The notes beneath the pieces are model-generated. The model saw only the letters and a program-made list of their open reading frames with translations, was not told the origin of the DNA and ran no database searches. 34,535 bases of DNA from Treponema sp. (GTDB lineage Bacteria; Spirochaetota; Spirochaetia; Treponematales; Treponemataceae): the NCBI GenBank assembly GCA_017551705.1, contig JAFZLA010000020.1:1-34535 (forward strand), in the 5' to 3' direction. Positions within the stretch are counted from its first letter, which is position 1. Every line of letters begins with the position of its first letter. This document shows, piece by piece, positions 24,080 to 30,524 of the stretch. A program made the translations under genes and the position numbers.

Positions 24080-25047
24080 TGCAAAAACTTATAGTCGGGG
24101 CCGCCGCTTGCAGCAAAAACTTTTATGCGGCAGCCTTCCATGCAAACGTTCTCTTCAAAAGAGTTTATGTCCAAGGCGGCGGGACTCATCAAGTCGTCGG
24201 GGTTAAAGTTCAATTCAAGCTCGCTTTCTTCGCCCTCGCCTTCCAAGCGCGAAAAGGCTCCGTTCACCTTGACCAAATCAACGGCAACAGGAAGCAGACG
24301 CTCCAAGCGCTTTTCGCAATACTTTTCTTCCAAAAACAGGACTTGCATTTTTTCGATTTCTTTGTGGCTGGCCTCGTTGATTTTTTTTCGCGCGTCGTAG
24401 CCGCAGTTGTTGCAGCGCTGCCATTCGGCAAAGTCCGAAAAGAATTTTGACGGAGCGATTTTCAACGGCTTTAGAACTGAGTTGAACCAAGGAACCGCCC
24501 GGCCCATAGAATAAAAGACGTTTATCGCGTAGGCAACGTCGCGCGCCCAAGTTATGTCCTGGCTCGAAAATGTCGCGGTGCTCTTGGCCTCTTTTTTGTC
24601 GGAGAACAATTGCTCAAAGTCAATGTGGTTTGGATAAAGCGGCAGCGCAAAGTCAATGCGGTCGCGAAAGCCCTTGACGCTGTCGTCTTGGGCAAGCGCA
24701 AAGTCCATCAAAAAGCCAAAGACAATTCCCGCGTTGTTGAGGAGCGCGGCCTTTTTTGAAAAAAGTTTTTTGTCCAAAAAGAATTTTTTAAAAGGCTCGC
24801 CGCGCATAATCACGTCGACCGAGCAAAAAAGGTTTTGCAAAAGGCCGACTGTCTCGGCGTCCAAAACTTGCGCTTGGACCGGAATCGAATAGTAAACGTC
24901 GGGGGCAAGGCGCGCGGCGGACTTTAAAAACCGCGCTAGCAGATTTTTGTCAGACGCAAAGCGGCTGTCGTGCAGCGCAAATTCGGTCACGCCCTTTTTT
25001 GCAAGCGAGGCCAAATCCGCGTCGAGATTTTTTAGGTCAAAATTCAT
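24076..25047 (-). CDS. Hypothetical protein, possibly TIM-barrel-like
   Basis: This is a 323-residue protein. I place the start at ATG 25047, two bases after the asnA stop; a longer frame to 25113 would run inside asnA. Alternating strands and helices in the first 200 residues (KGVTEFALHDSRFASDKNLL; PDVYYSIPVQAQVLD; LFCSVDVIMRGEPFKKF; NNAGIVFGFLMDFAL) resemble the back half of a radical-SAM type barrel, but there is no CxxxCxxC cluster motif. Two later cysteine pairs (CNNCGYDARKK; CMEGC) might bind metal. The C-terminal part is acidic (EGEGEESELELNF). It overlaps the rluA-type gene by four bases. I do not recognise the family. Confidence 0.65.
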   Translation of the reverse strand: MNFDLKNLDADLASLAKKGVTEFALHDSRFASDKNLLARFLKSAARLAPDVYYSIPVQAQVLDAETVGLLQNLFCSVDVIMRGEPFKKFFLDKKLFSKKAALLNNAGIVFGFLMDFALAQDDSVKGFRDRIDFALPLYPNHIDFEQLFSDKKEAKSTATFSSQDITWARDVAYAINVFYSMGRAVPWFNSVLKPLKIAPSKFFSDFAEWQRCNNCGYDARKKINEASHKEIEKMQVLFLEEKYCEKRLERLLPVAVDLVKVNGAFSRLEGEGEESELELNFNPDDLMSPAALDINSFEENVCMEGCRIKVFAASGGPDYKFLQ

Positions 25048-25049
25048 TC

Positions 25050-26096
25050 CTAGTTCAACTGCAACAATTTGATGCCGCGCTTTTTGCAGTCGGCCAAAAT
25101 TTCTTCCGACCAAATGCTCACTTGAGTTTCGCCGATGTGCGCCTTTTTAAGAAGGAACATGCACAAGCGCGACTGTCCGATTCCGCCGCCTAATGTTTGG
25201 ATCAACTGGCCCTTGAGCAATTTGGAATGGAACATCAATTTTTCGCGGTCAGTACAGCCGCGCTCCTTTAATTGCGCGCGCAAAGAGTCTTGGTTTACGC
25301 GGATTCCCATTGAGCTAAGCTCAAAGGGCTGCTGCAAAACATCGTTCCATACGATGATGTCGCCGTTGAGTCCCTTGTGGCCGTCGCCAGTCTCGGTAAT
25401 CCAATCGTCGTAGTCGGGCGCGCGGCCGTCGTGCGGCTTTCCGTCGGCAAGCTTGGCTCCGATTCCTGTGATAAAAATCGCGCCGTATTTTTTTGCCGCC
25501 TCGCGCTCGCGCTCTTTTGGAGTGAGGTTGGGGAACTCGCGCTGCAAGTCGTCGCTGAACAAAAATTTAATGTTCTCGGGCAAGGTGGGCTTTAGCTTTG
25601 GATAAAAGTCGTAGATGTAAAATTCGGCGCGCTTGATGCAGCGGTAAACTTTCTTCACTATTTCGTGCAAGTAAAAAACAGTTCGGTCAACGTCGTTGAT
25701 CGCCATCTCCCAGTCCCACTGGTCAACGTAGATGGAGTGCAACGCGTCCATGTCGTCGTCGGGGCGGATGGCGTTCATGTCGGTGTAAATGCCAAAGCCC
25801 GGCTGCAGTTCAAGCTCGGTGACCTTTAGGCGCTTCCACTTGGCCAAAGACTGGACGATTTCCAGCTTTTGGTCTCCCAAAGTTTTTACAGGAAAGCGCA
25901 CCGGCCGCTCAACGCCGTTAAGGTCGTCGTTCACGCCGGTTCCGCAGCGCACAAAAAGAGGCGCGGTCACGCGGGTTAAATTCAATTCTGTTGAAAGGGC
26001 TGTTTGAAAAAAGTTCTTCAAAAGAACGATCGCATGTTCAGTTTCTTTTTCGCCGATGACGGGCTTGTAGTTTTTTGGGTAAATTTCCTTTGGCAT
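25050..26096 (-). CDS. asnA: Aspartate-ammonia ligase (asparagine synthetase A)
   Basis: AsnA makes asparagine from aspartate, ammonia and ATP in the cytosol and has a class II aminoacyl-tRNA synthetase-like fold. The 348-residue protein is close to the ~330 of E. coli AsnA. Diagnostic stretches are TRVTAPLFVRCGTGVNDDLN, ALHSIYVDQWDWE, GIGAKLADGKPHDGRAPDY, LSSMGIRVNQDSLRAQL and QTLGGGIGQSRLCMFLLKK. ATG 26096 follows AAGGA (minus strand, 26106-26110) by nine bases. Besides being downstream of tatD it has its own promoter across the tatD stop. Confidence 0.97.
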   Translation of the reverse strand: MPKEIYPKNYKPVIGEKETEHAIVLLKNFFQTALSTELNLTRVTAPLFVRCGTGVNDDLNGVERPVRFPVKTLGDQKLEIVQSLAKWKRLKVTELELQPGFGIYTDMNAIRPDDDMDALHSIYVDQWDWEMAINDVDRTVFYLHEIVKKVYRCIKRAEFYIYDFYPKLKPTLPENIKFLFSDDLQREFPNLTPKEREREAAKKYGAIFITGIGAKLADGKPHDGRAPDYDDWITETGDGHKGLNGDIIVWNDVLQQPFELSSMGIRVNQDSLRAQLKERGCTDREKLMFHSKLLKGQLIQTLGGGIGQSRLCMFLLKKAHIGETQVSIWSEEILADCKKRGIKLLQLN

Positions 26097-26116
26097 AATA
26101 TTTTGTCCTTACAATT

Positions 26117-26145
26117 ATTCTAACACGATTTGATTTTTTTCACAA
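26117..26145 (-). promoter_or_regulatory. Internal promoter of asnA overlapping the end of tatD
   Basis: On the minus strand TTGTGA (26140-26145), 17 bases, TAGAAT (26117-26122). The -35 includes the TGA stop codon of tatD. Confidence 0.6.
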
Positions 26146-27051
26146 TATAGGAACCAAAAAAAACTTTTGGGCGTTTTGGTCTACGATTTGGCAAAGCTTC
26201 TCAACCTCAATTCCGCGGGTCTGGGCAATAAATTTGTAAGTATGCTCGATGTAAGTGGGGTTGTTGGGCTTTCCCCTCAGGGGAACGGGAGCCAAATACG
26301 GAGCGTCGGTCTCAACCAAAAGCCTGTCTTGGGGAACGTAGCGCAAAAGCGCAAGCTTTTCCTCCAACTGGGACTTTTTGGCGTAAGTGGCCGAGCCGCT
26401 AAAACTTATCACGCAGCCCGCTTCCAAAAAGGCCTTGGCCTCCTCCAAGCCGTATGAATAGCAGTGGATGACGCACTTCTCTCCATAGCCGCTTTCCTTT
26501 ACGCAGTCCAAAGTTTCTTGGAACGCGTCTCGGGAATGGACGATTACCGGAAGCTCCAGCTCTTTTGCCAATTGCAGCTGCATCATAAAAAGCTCGCGCT
26601 CGGCCGCCACCATCGCCTGGTCAAAGTCGTCTTGGCTTCGGTTGTCAACGCCGCTTGGATTCCAGTGGTGGTCCAAGCCGCACTCGCCCAGCGCGCAAAC
26701 TTTTTTTCTAAATGGGTCGTCCGAGGCGCGGGCGGCCAAAATGTTTTTCTTTAATGTTTCAACGCAAGAGGCCCTGTTTTTGATGGAATCGGGGTCAGGC
26801 CAAATGCCTGCGGTAAAGTAAACAAACTTTTTGCAAGAGTCGGCGCAAGCCTTTGCGTCTGGGCCGTCGCCTTGCATTTGCGCAAAGGTCGCCTCAAACA
26901 ATTCTTGCCGAGAGGCAAGGTCGTCGCAGTCTGTTCCAATGTCCAGGGCAAAGGCGCAAGAGTTTTGGCTCATCTTTTGCAAGACGCTCTTGCGCGTCCA
27001 CTCCTCGTCTTCTTTGAGAATCTTAAAATGAAAGTGCGTGTCGGAATACAT
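26140..27051 (-). CDS. tatD: TatD-family metal-dependent hydrolase
   Basis: Members are cytosolic amidohydrolase-fold DNases with two metal ions. The 303-residue protein has the metal-binding DTHFHF at residues 4-9, GECGLDHHW with the bridging Glu, LPVIVHSRDA, KCVIHCYSYG and the closing VETDAPYLAPVPLRGKPNNP. It is ~40 residues longer than typical TatD (~260), because of extra sequence after the first strand (DCDDLASRQELFEATFAQMQ) and around NPSGVDNRSQDD. It starts 9 nt after a 28-codon small ORF. Confidence 0.93.
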   Translation of the reverse strand: MYSDTHFHFKILKEDEEWTRKSVLQKMSQNSCAFALDIGTDCDDLASRQELFEATFAQMQGDGPDAKACADSCKKFVYFTAGIWPDPDSIKNRASCVETLKKNILAARASDDPFRKKVCALGECGLDHHWNPSGVDNRSQDDFDQAMVAAERELFMMQLQLAKELELPVIVHSRDAFQETLDCVKESGYGEKCVIHCYSYGLEEAKAFLEAGCVISFSGSATYAKKSQLEEKLALLRYVPQDRLLVETDAPYLAPVPLRGKPNNPTYIEHTYKFIAQTRGIEVEKLCQIVDQNAQKFFLVPIL

Positions 27052-27060
27052 GGCGCGACC

Positions 27061-27147
27061 CTATTGCCAGACAGGCTCTCCGCCCAAACCTGGAAAGCCC
27101 GCCGAACAAAACAAAAGCGCCGTGACGGCAACAACAGTCCTTTTCAT
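27061..27147 (-). CDS. Tiny exported-peptide ORF (28 aa) ahead of tatD
   Basis: ATG 27147 to TAG 27061-27063. The product begins MKRTVVAVTALLFCSAGF and ends GEPVWQ: a charged start, a hydrophobic core and a short tail, like a signal peptide with almost no mature part. A strong promoter ends six bases before the ATG, so the message should be leaderless. The stop lies nine bases before the tatD start. It may be a leader peptide, a small secreted peptide, or the remnant of an exported protein. It is too short to place in a family. Confidence 0.5.
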   Translation of the reverse strand: MKRTVVAVTALLFCSAGFPGLGGEPVWQ

Positions 27148-27153
27148 AAGATT

Positions 27154-27182
27154 ATTATATGCCATCGTGCGCTTTGTTTCAA
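27154..27182 (-). promoter_or_regulatory. Strong promoter with leaderless start
   Basis: On the minus strand TTGAAA (27177-27182), 17 bases, perfect TATAAT (27154-27159). Six bases separate the -10 from ATG 27147, so transcription should begin at the start codon. Confidence 0.7.
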
Positions 27183-27192
27183 GTTAAAGCGA

Positions 27193-27819
27193 TTAGTCTT
27201 TTTTGGTCGAACGCATTTCAACGCGGCAAAGCTGGATTGGCTCTCCAAATTCGCGCTCAAGCGCTTCCTTGGCTTGATCAAAGCGGTCGGAGACCAAAAT
27301 CTTTGTCGGGTGAAAGTCCGATCCCTCCAAGTGGTATTCAAAGTGTCCTACATAGACAAACTTTTCTCCCTGGGGAACGATGGCCTCAAAATTAAGCGGA
27401 AGATAAATTTCAAAATTGGGGTCGCTGTAAAAGCGCCACTTTATTGGCCAAGCAGACTCAAGAACCCCCTTCTTTGTCTTTTGCTTTGACAAAAAGAATT
27501 CGCCGGGCTTGTATACGCCATACTTTCCGTTGTCGCTCTTCTTAATGCTTCCAAAAAACAGAGTGGCGTATTCTTTGTACGCGTCCCCATAAACGACGTA
27601 AGTGTCTTCTTTTGAAAAGTCAGTCACTCCCCAAGTCTTGGCATAAAAGTCAAAATTTTCGTCGTCAACTTTTACCGTCGCCGAACCTACCATGATGACT
27701 TCGCCCGGAGCGAGAATTTCTTTTTTGCTGTTATTCTTTTTGGCGCCGTAGGTTTCCGCCGAATGCATGGCGCAAACAAGGGCCAACGCCGCTACAAGCG
27801 CGGCAATTGTTTTTTTCAT
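27193..27819 (-). CDS. Exported hypothetical protein (second of a related pair)
   Basis: The product has 208 residues. The signal peptide MKKTIAALVAALALVCAMHS is followed by AETYGAKK, which mirrors AESFGTKK at the same place in the upstream protein. The mature part is beta-rich with many aromatic residues (YVVYGDAYKEYATLFFG; KWRFYSDPNFEIYLPLNF; VYVGHFEYHL). I do not recognise the family. It starts nine bases after the upstream stop with no visible Shine-Dalgarno, so translation may depend on the preceding gene. Confidence 0.7.
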   Translation of the reverse strand: MKKTIAALVAALALVCAMHSAETYGAKKNNSKKEILAPGEVIMVGSATVKVDDENFDFYAKTWGVTDFSKEDTYVVYGDAYKEYATLFFGSIKKSDNGKYGVYKPGEFFLSKQKTKKGVLESAWPIKWRFYSDPNFEIYLPLNFEAIVPQGEKFVYVGHFEYHLEGSDFHPTKILVSDRFDQAKEALEREFGEPIQLCRVEMRSTKKD

Positions 27820-27828
27820 ATCGTCAAC

Positions 27829-28533
27829 TTAGTTTGCAGCTGTTGGAGCGGCCTCTGCTGCCGCCTCTTCCAAGGGATCTTCTTTGACCGTGTTCATTTT
27901 TTTGATATACGCGTCAACCCAAGGAGTTCCTGTGTATCGTTTTTTAAACTGCGAAAGCCCCGCCTTGTACAACTTCTTAACCTGCCAAACATTTCTCAAA
28001 CGCCATTGGTCAATCTTTTGAAGTTGATAGACTTCGCCTTTTTGCGCGCAATAAGCCACGGCTTCTCCCCAGATCTGTCCGTAGCAATAAACGCCAGGCT
28101 CTGTAGGTATATCCAAAACCAAGACCTGCTGGTTGGGCTTAAAGTCCATGTCCCAAACATAGCGAATTGTTCCGCCGGAAGAAGCGCCTTTCATCTTTGT
28201 GAGCATATAGCGGGTGCCGGGCTTGACAGGCTTAAAGAACACCCAGCCTGTGCATTCGTGATAGTATTCGTATTTTTGCTCATCAACATCAAATTTAGGA
28301 TTGATTTGTTTGAATTCCATAATTTCATTTCCCATGTTGTAAAAGAAAATGACCACGGAATTCTCGGGAGTCATGCTTTCGTCATATTTTCCTACAAAAC
28401 TCTTGCTGGTTCTAGTCACGCCAGAATTGGCTGCGGCTGTTCCGTCAGTCTTTTTTGTTCCAAAACTTTCGGCGGCAAAAACGGCCGAAGCAATAGCAAG
28501 CGCGGCAATCGCGCAAACAAAACTTTTTTTCAT
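27829..28533 (-). CDS. Exported hypothetical protein (first of a related pair)
   Basis: The product has 234 residues. The signal peptide is MKKSFVCAIAALAIASAVFA, then AESFGTKK. The mature domain is beta-rich (NSVVIFFYNMGNEIMEF; CTGWVFFKPVKPGTRYML; VLVLDIPTEPGVYCYG), continues with a basic helical stretch (WQVKKLYKAGLSQFKKRYTG) and has an Ala/Glu-rich end. The aromatic beta pattern and the shared mature N-terminus suggest a small exported family with the following gene. Function is unknown. It has a clear promoter (28563-28592) and AGGGGA before ATG 28533. Confidence 0.7.
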   Translation of the reverse strand: MKKSFVCAIAALAIASAVFAAESFGTKKTDGTAAANSGVTRTSKSFVGKYDESMTPENSVVIFFYNMGNEIMEFKQINPKFDVDEQKYEYYHECTGWVFFKPVKPGTRYMLTKMKGASSGGTIRYVWDMDFKPNQQVLVLDIPTEPGVYCYGQIWGEAVAYCAQKGEVYQLQKIDQWRLRNVWQVKKLYKAGLSQFKKRYTGTPWVDAYIKKMNTVKEDPLEEAAAEAAPTAAN

Positions 28534-28562
28534 AAAGTTCCCCTAATAAAGATTTTTCTGCA

Positions 28563-28592
28563 ATAATAATCTCCCCAGACAGTTCTTGTCAA
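28563..28592 (-). promoter_or_regulatory. Promoter of the exported-protein pair
   Basis: On the minus strand TTGACA (28587-28592), 18 bases, TATTAT (28563-28568), with a leader of ~25 nt. It lies back to back with the tRNA promoter. Confidence 0.6.
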
Positions 28593-28613
28593 CAGGCTGA
28601 ATCTAGCCGCGTC

Positions 28614-28642
28614 TTGCAATTTTGAATGAAACGCGCTATTAT
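28614..28642 (+). promoter_or_regulatory. Promoter of tRNA-Leu
   Basis: TTGCAA (28614-28619), 17 bases, TATTAT (28637-28642). The 5' end of the mature tRNA is ten bases downstream. Confidence 0.6.
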
Positions 28643-28651
28643 GAGCAACAA

Positions 28652-28737
28652 GCCGAAATGGTGGAATTGGTAGACACAAGGGACTTAAAATCCCTCGGCC
28701 GTAAAAGGCCGTGCCGGTTCAATCCCGGTTTTCGGCA
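28652..28737 (+). tRNA. tRNA-Leu, anticodon TAA
   Basis: The acceptor stem GCCGAAA (28652-28658) pairs with TTTCGGC (28730-28736), with discriminator A at 28737 and no encoded CCA. The anticodon arm GGGACTTAAAATCCC carries TAA. A long variable arm (CTCGGCCGTAAAAGGCCG) makes it class II, and GGTTCAATCCC is the T-loop. Confidence 0.97.
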
Positions 28738-28746
28738 GATTATACG

Positions 28747-28782
28747 AAAAAAAAATCGCGGCTCATCGCCGCGTTTTTTTTT
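28747..28782. terminator. Terminator after tRNA-Leu
   Basis: CGCGGC (28757-28762) pairs with GCCGCG (28768-28773) across TCATC, followed by nine T and preceded by a run of A, so it can act on both strands. Confidence 0.9.
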
Positions 28783-28815
28783 ATTGCGGCGCGATAATTT
28801 TATTCGCACCGCAAA

Positions 28816-28860
28816 AGGAACGAGTCAAGGCCTTGAGCGTAGCGTGCCTTGACCGTTCCT
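28816..28860 (-). repeat. Long palindrome at the end of the minus-strand operon, repeated at 31668
   Basis: AGGAACG, a single unpaired A, and GTCAAGGC pair with GCCTTGAC and CGTTCCT: 15 base pairs around a 14-base loop. The core and loop recur in the opposite orientation at 31668-31706. On the minus strand it follows the TAG of the last gene and leads into TTTT, so it can serve as that operon's terminator. Confidence 0.8.
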
Positions 28861-29314
28861 ATTTTACTTTGGAATAGAGCTCGGCCATTTCGCTGCGCCA
28901 AGCGCCGGGATTGTTGCGGTCTTCCCACTCGATGATTTTTTCAATCTTAAAATGCTTGACATCCGAGGGATTTTCTCGGCTTATAACCGCAAAGCGGCCC
29001 TGGCCGATGTAAGCGATGTTTTGGTTTTGCGCCAAAGTTTCTGACGCGTTGAGTTTTTGCAAAACGCAATCAAAGTGCGTGGGCGCGCCGCTCTTGTCGG
29101 CGATCGCGCTTGACAAATCTTCTATAGGCTTTCCGCAAATTGGGCAAATAGTTTCTCTTGCCTTAAAGTCTCGGATTGCGCTTTCGCGCGCGGCTATGTC
29201 AGCAGGAGTCTCAGGATTAAAATGGCTCCTGGGCTGCTGCTTTGGTTCGGGCCTGTTTGACCACGAATTTTTTTGCCTGTTGTTTCTTCTGTTGTTTCTG
29301 TCTCTTCTTCCCAT
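28859..29314 (-). CDS. Small zinc-ribbon-like hypothetical protein
   Basis: The product has 151 residues. The N-terminal ~35 residues are basic and rich in Arg, Asn and Gln (MGRRDRNNRRNNRQK), suited to RNA or DNA contact. A central CPICGKPIEDL and a later HFDC give a likely zinc site (C-x2-C, H-x2-C). The C-terminal part (NIAYIGQGRFAVI; EKIIEWEDRNNPG) is beta-rich. I do not recognise a named family. ATG 29314 shares a base with the stop codon of the preceding gene (TAATG), so the two are coupled. Its own stop codon lies at the edge of the 28816-28860 palindrome. Confidence 0.7.
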   Translation of the reverse strand: MGRRDRNNRRNNRQKNSWSNRPEPKQQPRSHFNPETPADIAARESAIRDFKARETICPICGKPIEDLSSAIADKSGAPTHFDCVLQKLNASETLAQNQNIAYIGQGRFAVISRENPSDVKHFKIEKIIEWEDRNNPGAWRSEMAELYSKVK

Positions 29315-29532
29315 TACAAGTACAATCCTTCTTTAGCATTATTTAAATGCAATTCGTCAGGATTGTCAACCATGTTGCGACTGATTACAGACGCAATTCT
29401 GTTGATCGCGTTGTCAAGGTACGAAGAGTCGTGAATTTTTTCCCGCAAAGCCATCAGTCTAGGAGGCAAATCTTCATATTCGCATTCCGCCTCGTCAACT
29501 TCATAAGCGGCAAAATCTAACGCAGCGCTCAT
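29314..29532 (-). CDS. Small acidic hypothetical protein
   Basis: The product has 72 residues, with acidic and aromatic residues early (YEVDEAECEYEDLPPRL), then a helical stretch (LDNAINRIASVISRNMVD). No signal or membrane segment is seen and no family is recognised. It is kept because its stop overlaps the next ATG and it lies in a tight same-strand series. Confidence 0.6.
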   Translation of the reverse strand: MSAALDFAAYEVDEAECEYEDLPPRLMALREKIHDSSYLDNAINRIASVISRNMVDNPDELHLNNAKEGLYL

Positions 29533-29570
29533 TCTTTAGGATTATTCCTCCCGACACCCAAAATAGTAAT

Positions 29571-29942
29571 TCAATTATCCAAAAATGCATCTTCTATCAG
29601 ATGAACGCTCTCAAAACCAGGAAGCCCCACGACCACAACGTCAAATCTGATTGTCTTGTTACTATATTGTCGATTATTTTTCAAAAAATATTTAGCGGTT
29701 TCTACAATCTTGCGGCGTTTTCTTGGCCCCAATTCGGCGGCCAAAACGTCCGAATTTCCGTGCGGCAGGGCCTTTACTTCGGCAAAAACCAGCAAATCAC
29801 CCTTTTGGACGATTATGTCAACCTCTCCAAAACGAGTCCTAAAATTGCGTTCGACTAAAGAAAAGCCCTTTTGGGCGTAGAGAGCCCGCGCGGCATCCTC
29901 GCCAGCATCTCCCAAAGGCTTTGTGTTGCCGGAATTTTTCAT
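29571..29942 (-). CDS. yraN: YraN/UPF0102 endonuclease-like protein
   Basis: This 123-residue protein matches the UPF0102 family, a small PD-(D/E)XK-type fold. GDAGEDAARALYAQKG is the N-terminal helix with the conserved Glu, NFRTRFGEVDIIVQKGD carries the catalytic Asp, and LLVFAEVKALP holds the E-x-K pair. RRKIVETAKYFLKNN and IRFDVVVV complete the domain. The family is probably involved in nucleic-acid processing, but its role is not settled. In many bacteria it sits near ylqG/ylqH-type genes, as here. Confidence 0.92.
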   Translation of the reverse strand: MKNSGNTKPLGDAGEDAARALYAQKGFSLVERNFRTRFGEVDIIVQKGDLLVFAEVKALPHGNSDVLAAELGPRKRRKIVETAKYFLKNNRQYSNKTIRFDVVVVGLPGFESVHLIEDAFLDN

Positions 29943-29947
29943 CAGGC

Positions 29948-30241
29948 CTAGATTTCTTCCAATTCCTCAAGATCTTCAAGCTCTTCGGCGTCATCGTCGG
30001 CAAGCTTTTTCTTGTCAAATCCGGCCATTTTTGCGATGTTGGCGCCTTCTTCCTGCTCCACGGTGTGGCCGCTGGTCAACAAAGTCTTGATGTTCCAGCG
30101 TTTGATTGCGGCCATGTGGTAAGGCTTAATTGTCTTTCCTTCGGCCAAGAACATGTTCCTTCCGTCGTCAAAAAAGACGGGAGCGGAGAACATCATGTTC
30201 AACCTAGCGTCGGCGGCGCTAAACTTTTTCATCATGCCCAT
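29948..30241 (-). CDS. Small DUF3391-like domain protein with acidic tail
   Basis: The product has 97 residues. The first 65 (ARLNMMFSAPVFFDDGRNMF, then IKPYHMAAIKRWNIKTLLTS) resemble the N-terminal domain that precedes HD-GYP cyclic-di-GMP phosphodiesterase domains in spirochaetes, but no HD-GYP domain follows. The C-terminus is strongly acidic (DDDAEELEDLEELEEI). It could be a stand-alone adaptor. The likeness is from memory of the pattern. It sits between the FlhB-like gene and yraN on the same strand. Confidence 0.55.
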   Translation of the reverse strand: MGMMKKFSAADARLNMMFSAPVFFDDGRNMFLAEGKTIKPYHMAAIKRWNIKTLLTSGHTVEQEEGANIAKMAGFDKKKLADDDAEELEDLEELEEI

Positions 30242-30272
30242 TTTTTTAACCCTCTCAGTCCGGGACAGACCG

Positions 30273-30524
30273 TCACTTTTTAAAATTTATAACATAGGCA
30301 AAAATCTTTGCCACAATTTCCCATGTTTCGGGCGGAATTACGGAGCCAACCTCTTGAACGGTCAAAAAATCGGCCAATTGGTCGTTTTTAACCATTGGGA
30401 TTTTCTCCCGTTCCGCAACCTCAAGCATTTTTTGGGCCAAATAGCCCTTGCCGCTTGCGGCAATCAAGGGAGCGGAAACGTCTTGCGGATATTTTAGGGC
30501 GACGGCTTTTTTTTGGTTTTTCAT
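30273..30524 (-). CDS. FlhB C-terminal homologue (YlqH/FlhX-like)
   Basis: This 83-residue protein matches the cytoplasmic switch domain of flagellar FlhB/YscU: AVALKYPQDVSAPLIAASGKG, LAQKMLEVAEREKIPMVKND and LADFLTVQEVGSVIPPETW. The membrane part is missing and the self-cleaving NPTH motif is absent, as in the stand-alone YlqH/FlhX proteins. Known relatives can partly replace or modulate the FlhB C-terminus in the export gate. ATG 30524 overlaps the stop of the FliK-like gene (ATGA), a pairing that mirrors FliK-FlhB interaction. Confidence 0.88.
   Translation of the reverse strand: MKNQKKAVALKYPQDVSAPLIAASGKGYLAQKMLEVAEREKIPMVKNDQLADFLTVQEVGSVIPPETWEIVAKIFAYVINFKK

Noticed and set aside
24026..24400. 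Small + strand ORFs across the tatD to rluA-type operon
   Set aside because: They are antisense frames without ribosome sites, lying over well-supported minus-strand genes.
24076..25047. Radical SAM enzyme
   Set aside because: The fold pattern is suggestive, but the CxxxCxxC iron-sulphur motif is missing.
28622..28852. 76-residue ORF containing MVELVDTRDLKSLG
   Set aside because: It is the translation of the tRNA-Leu gene, a well-known false protein.
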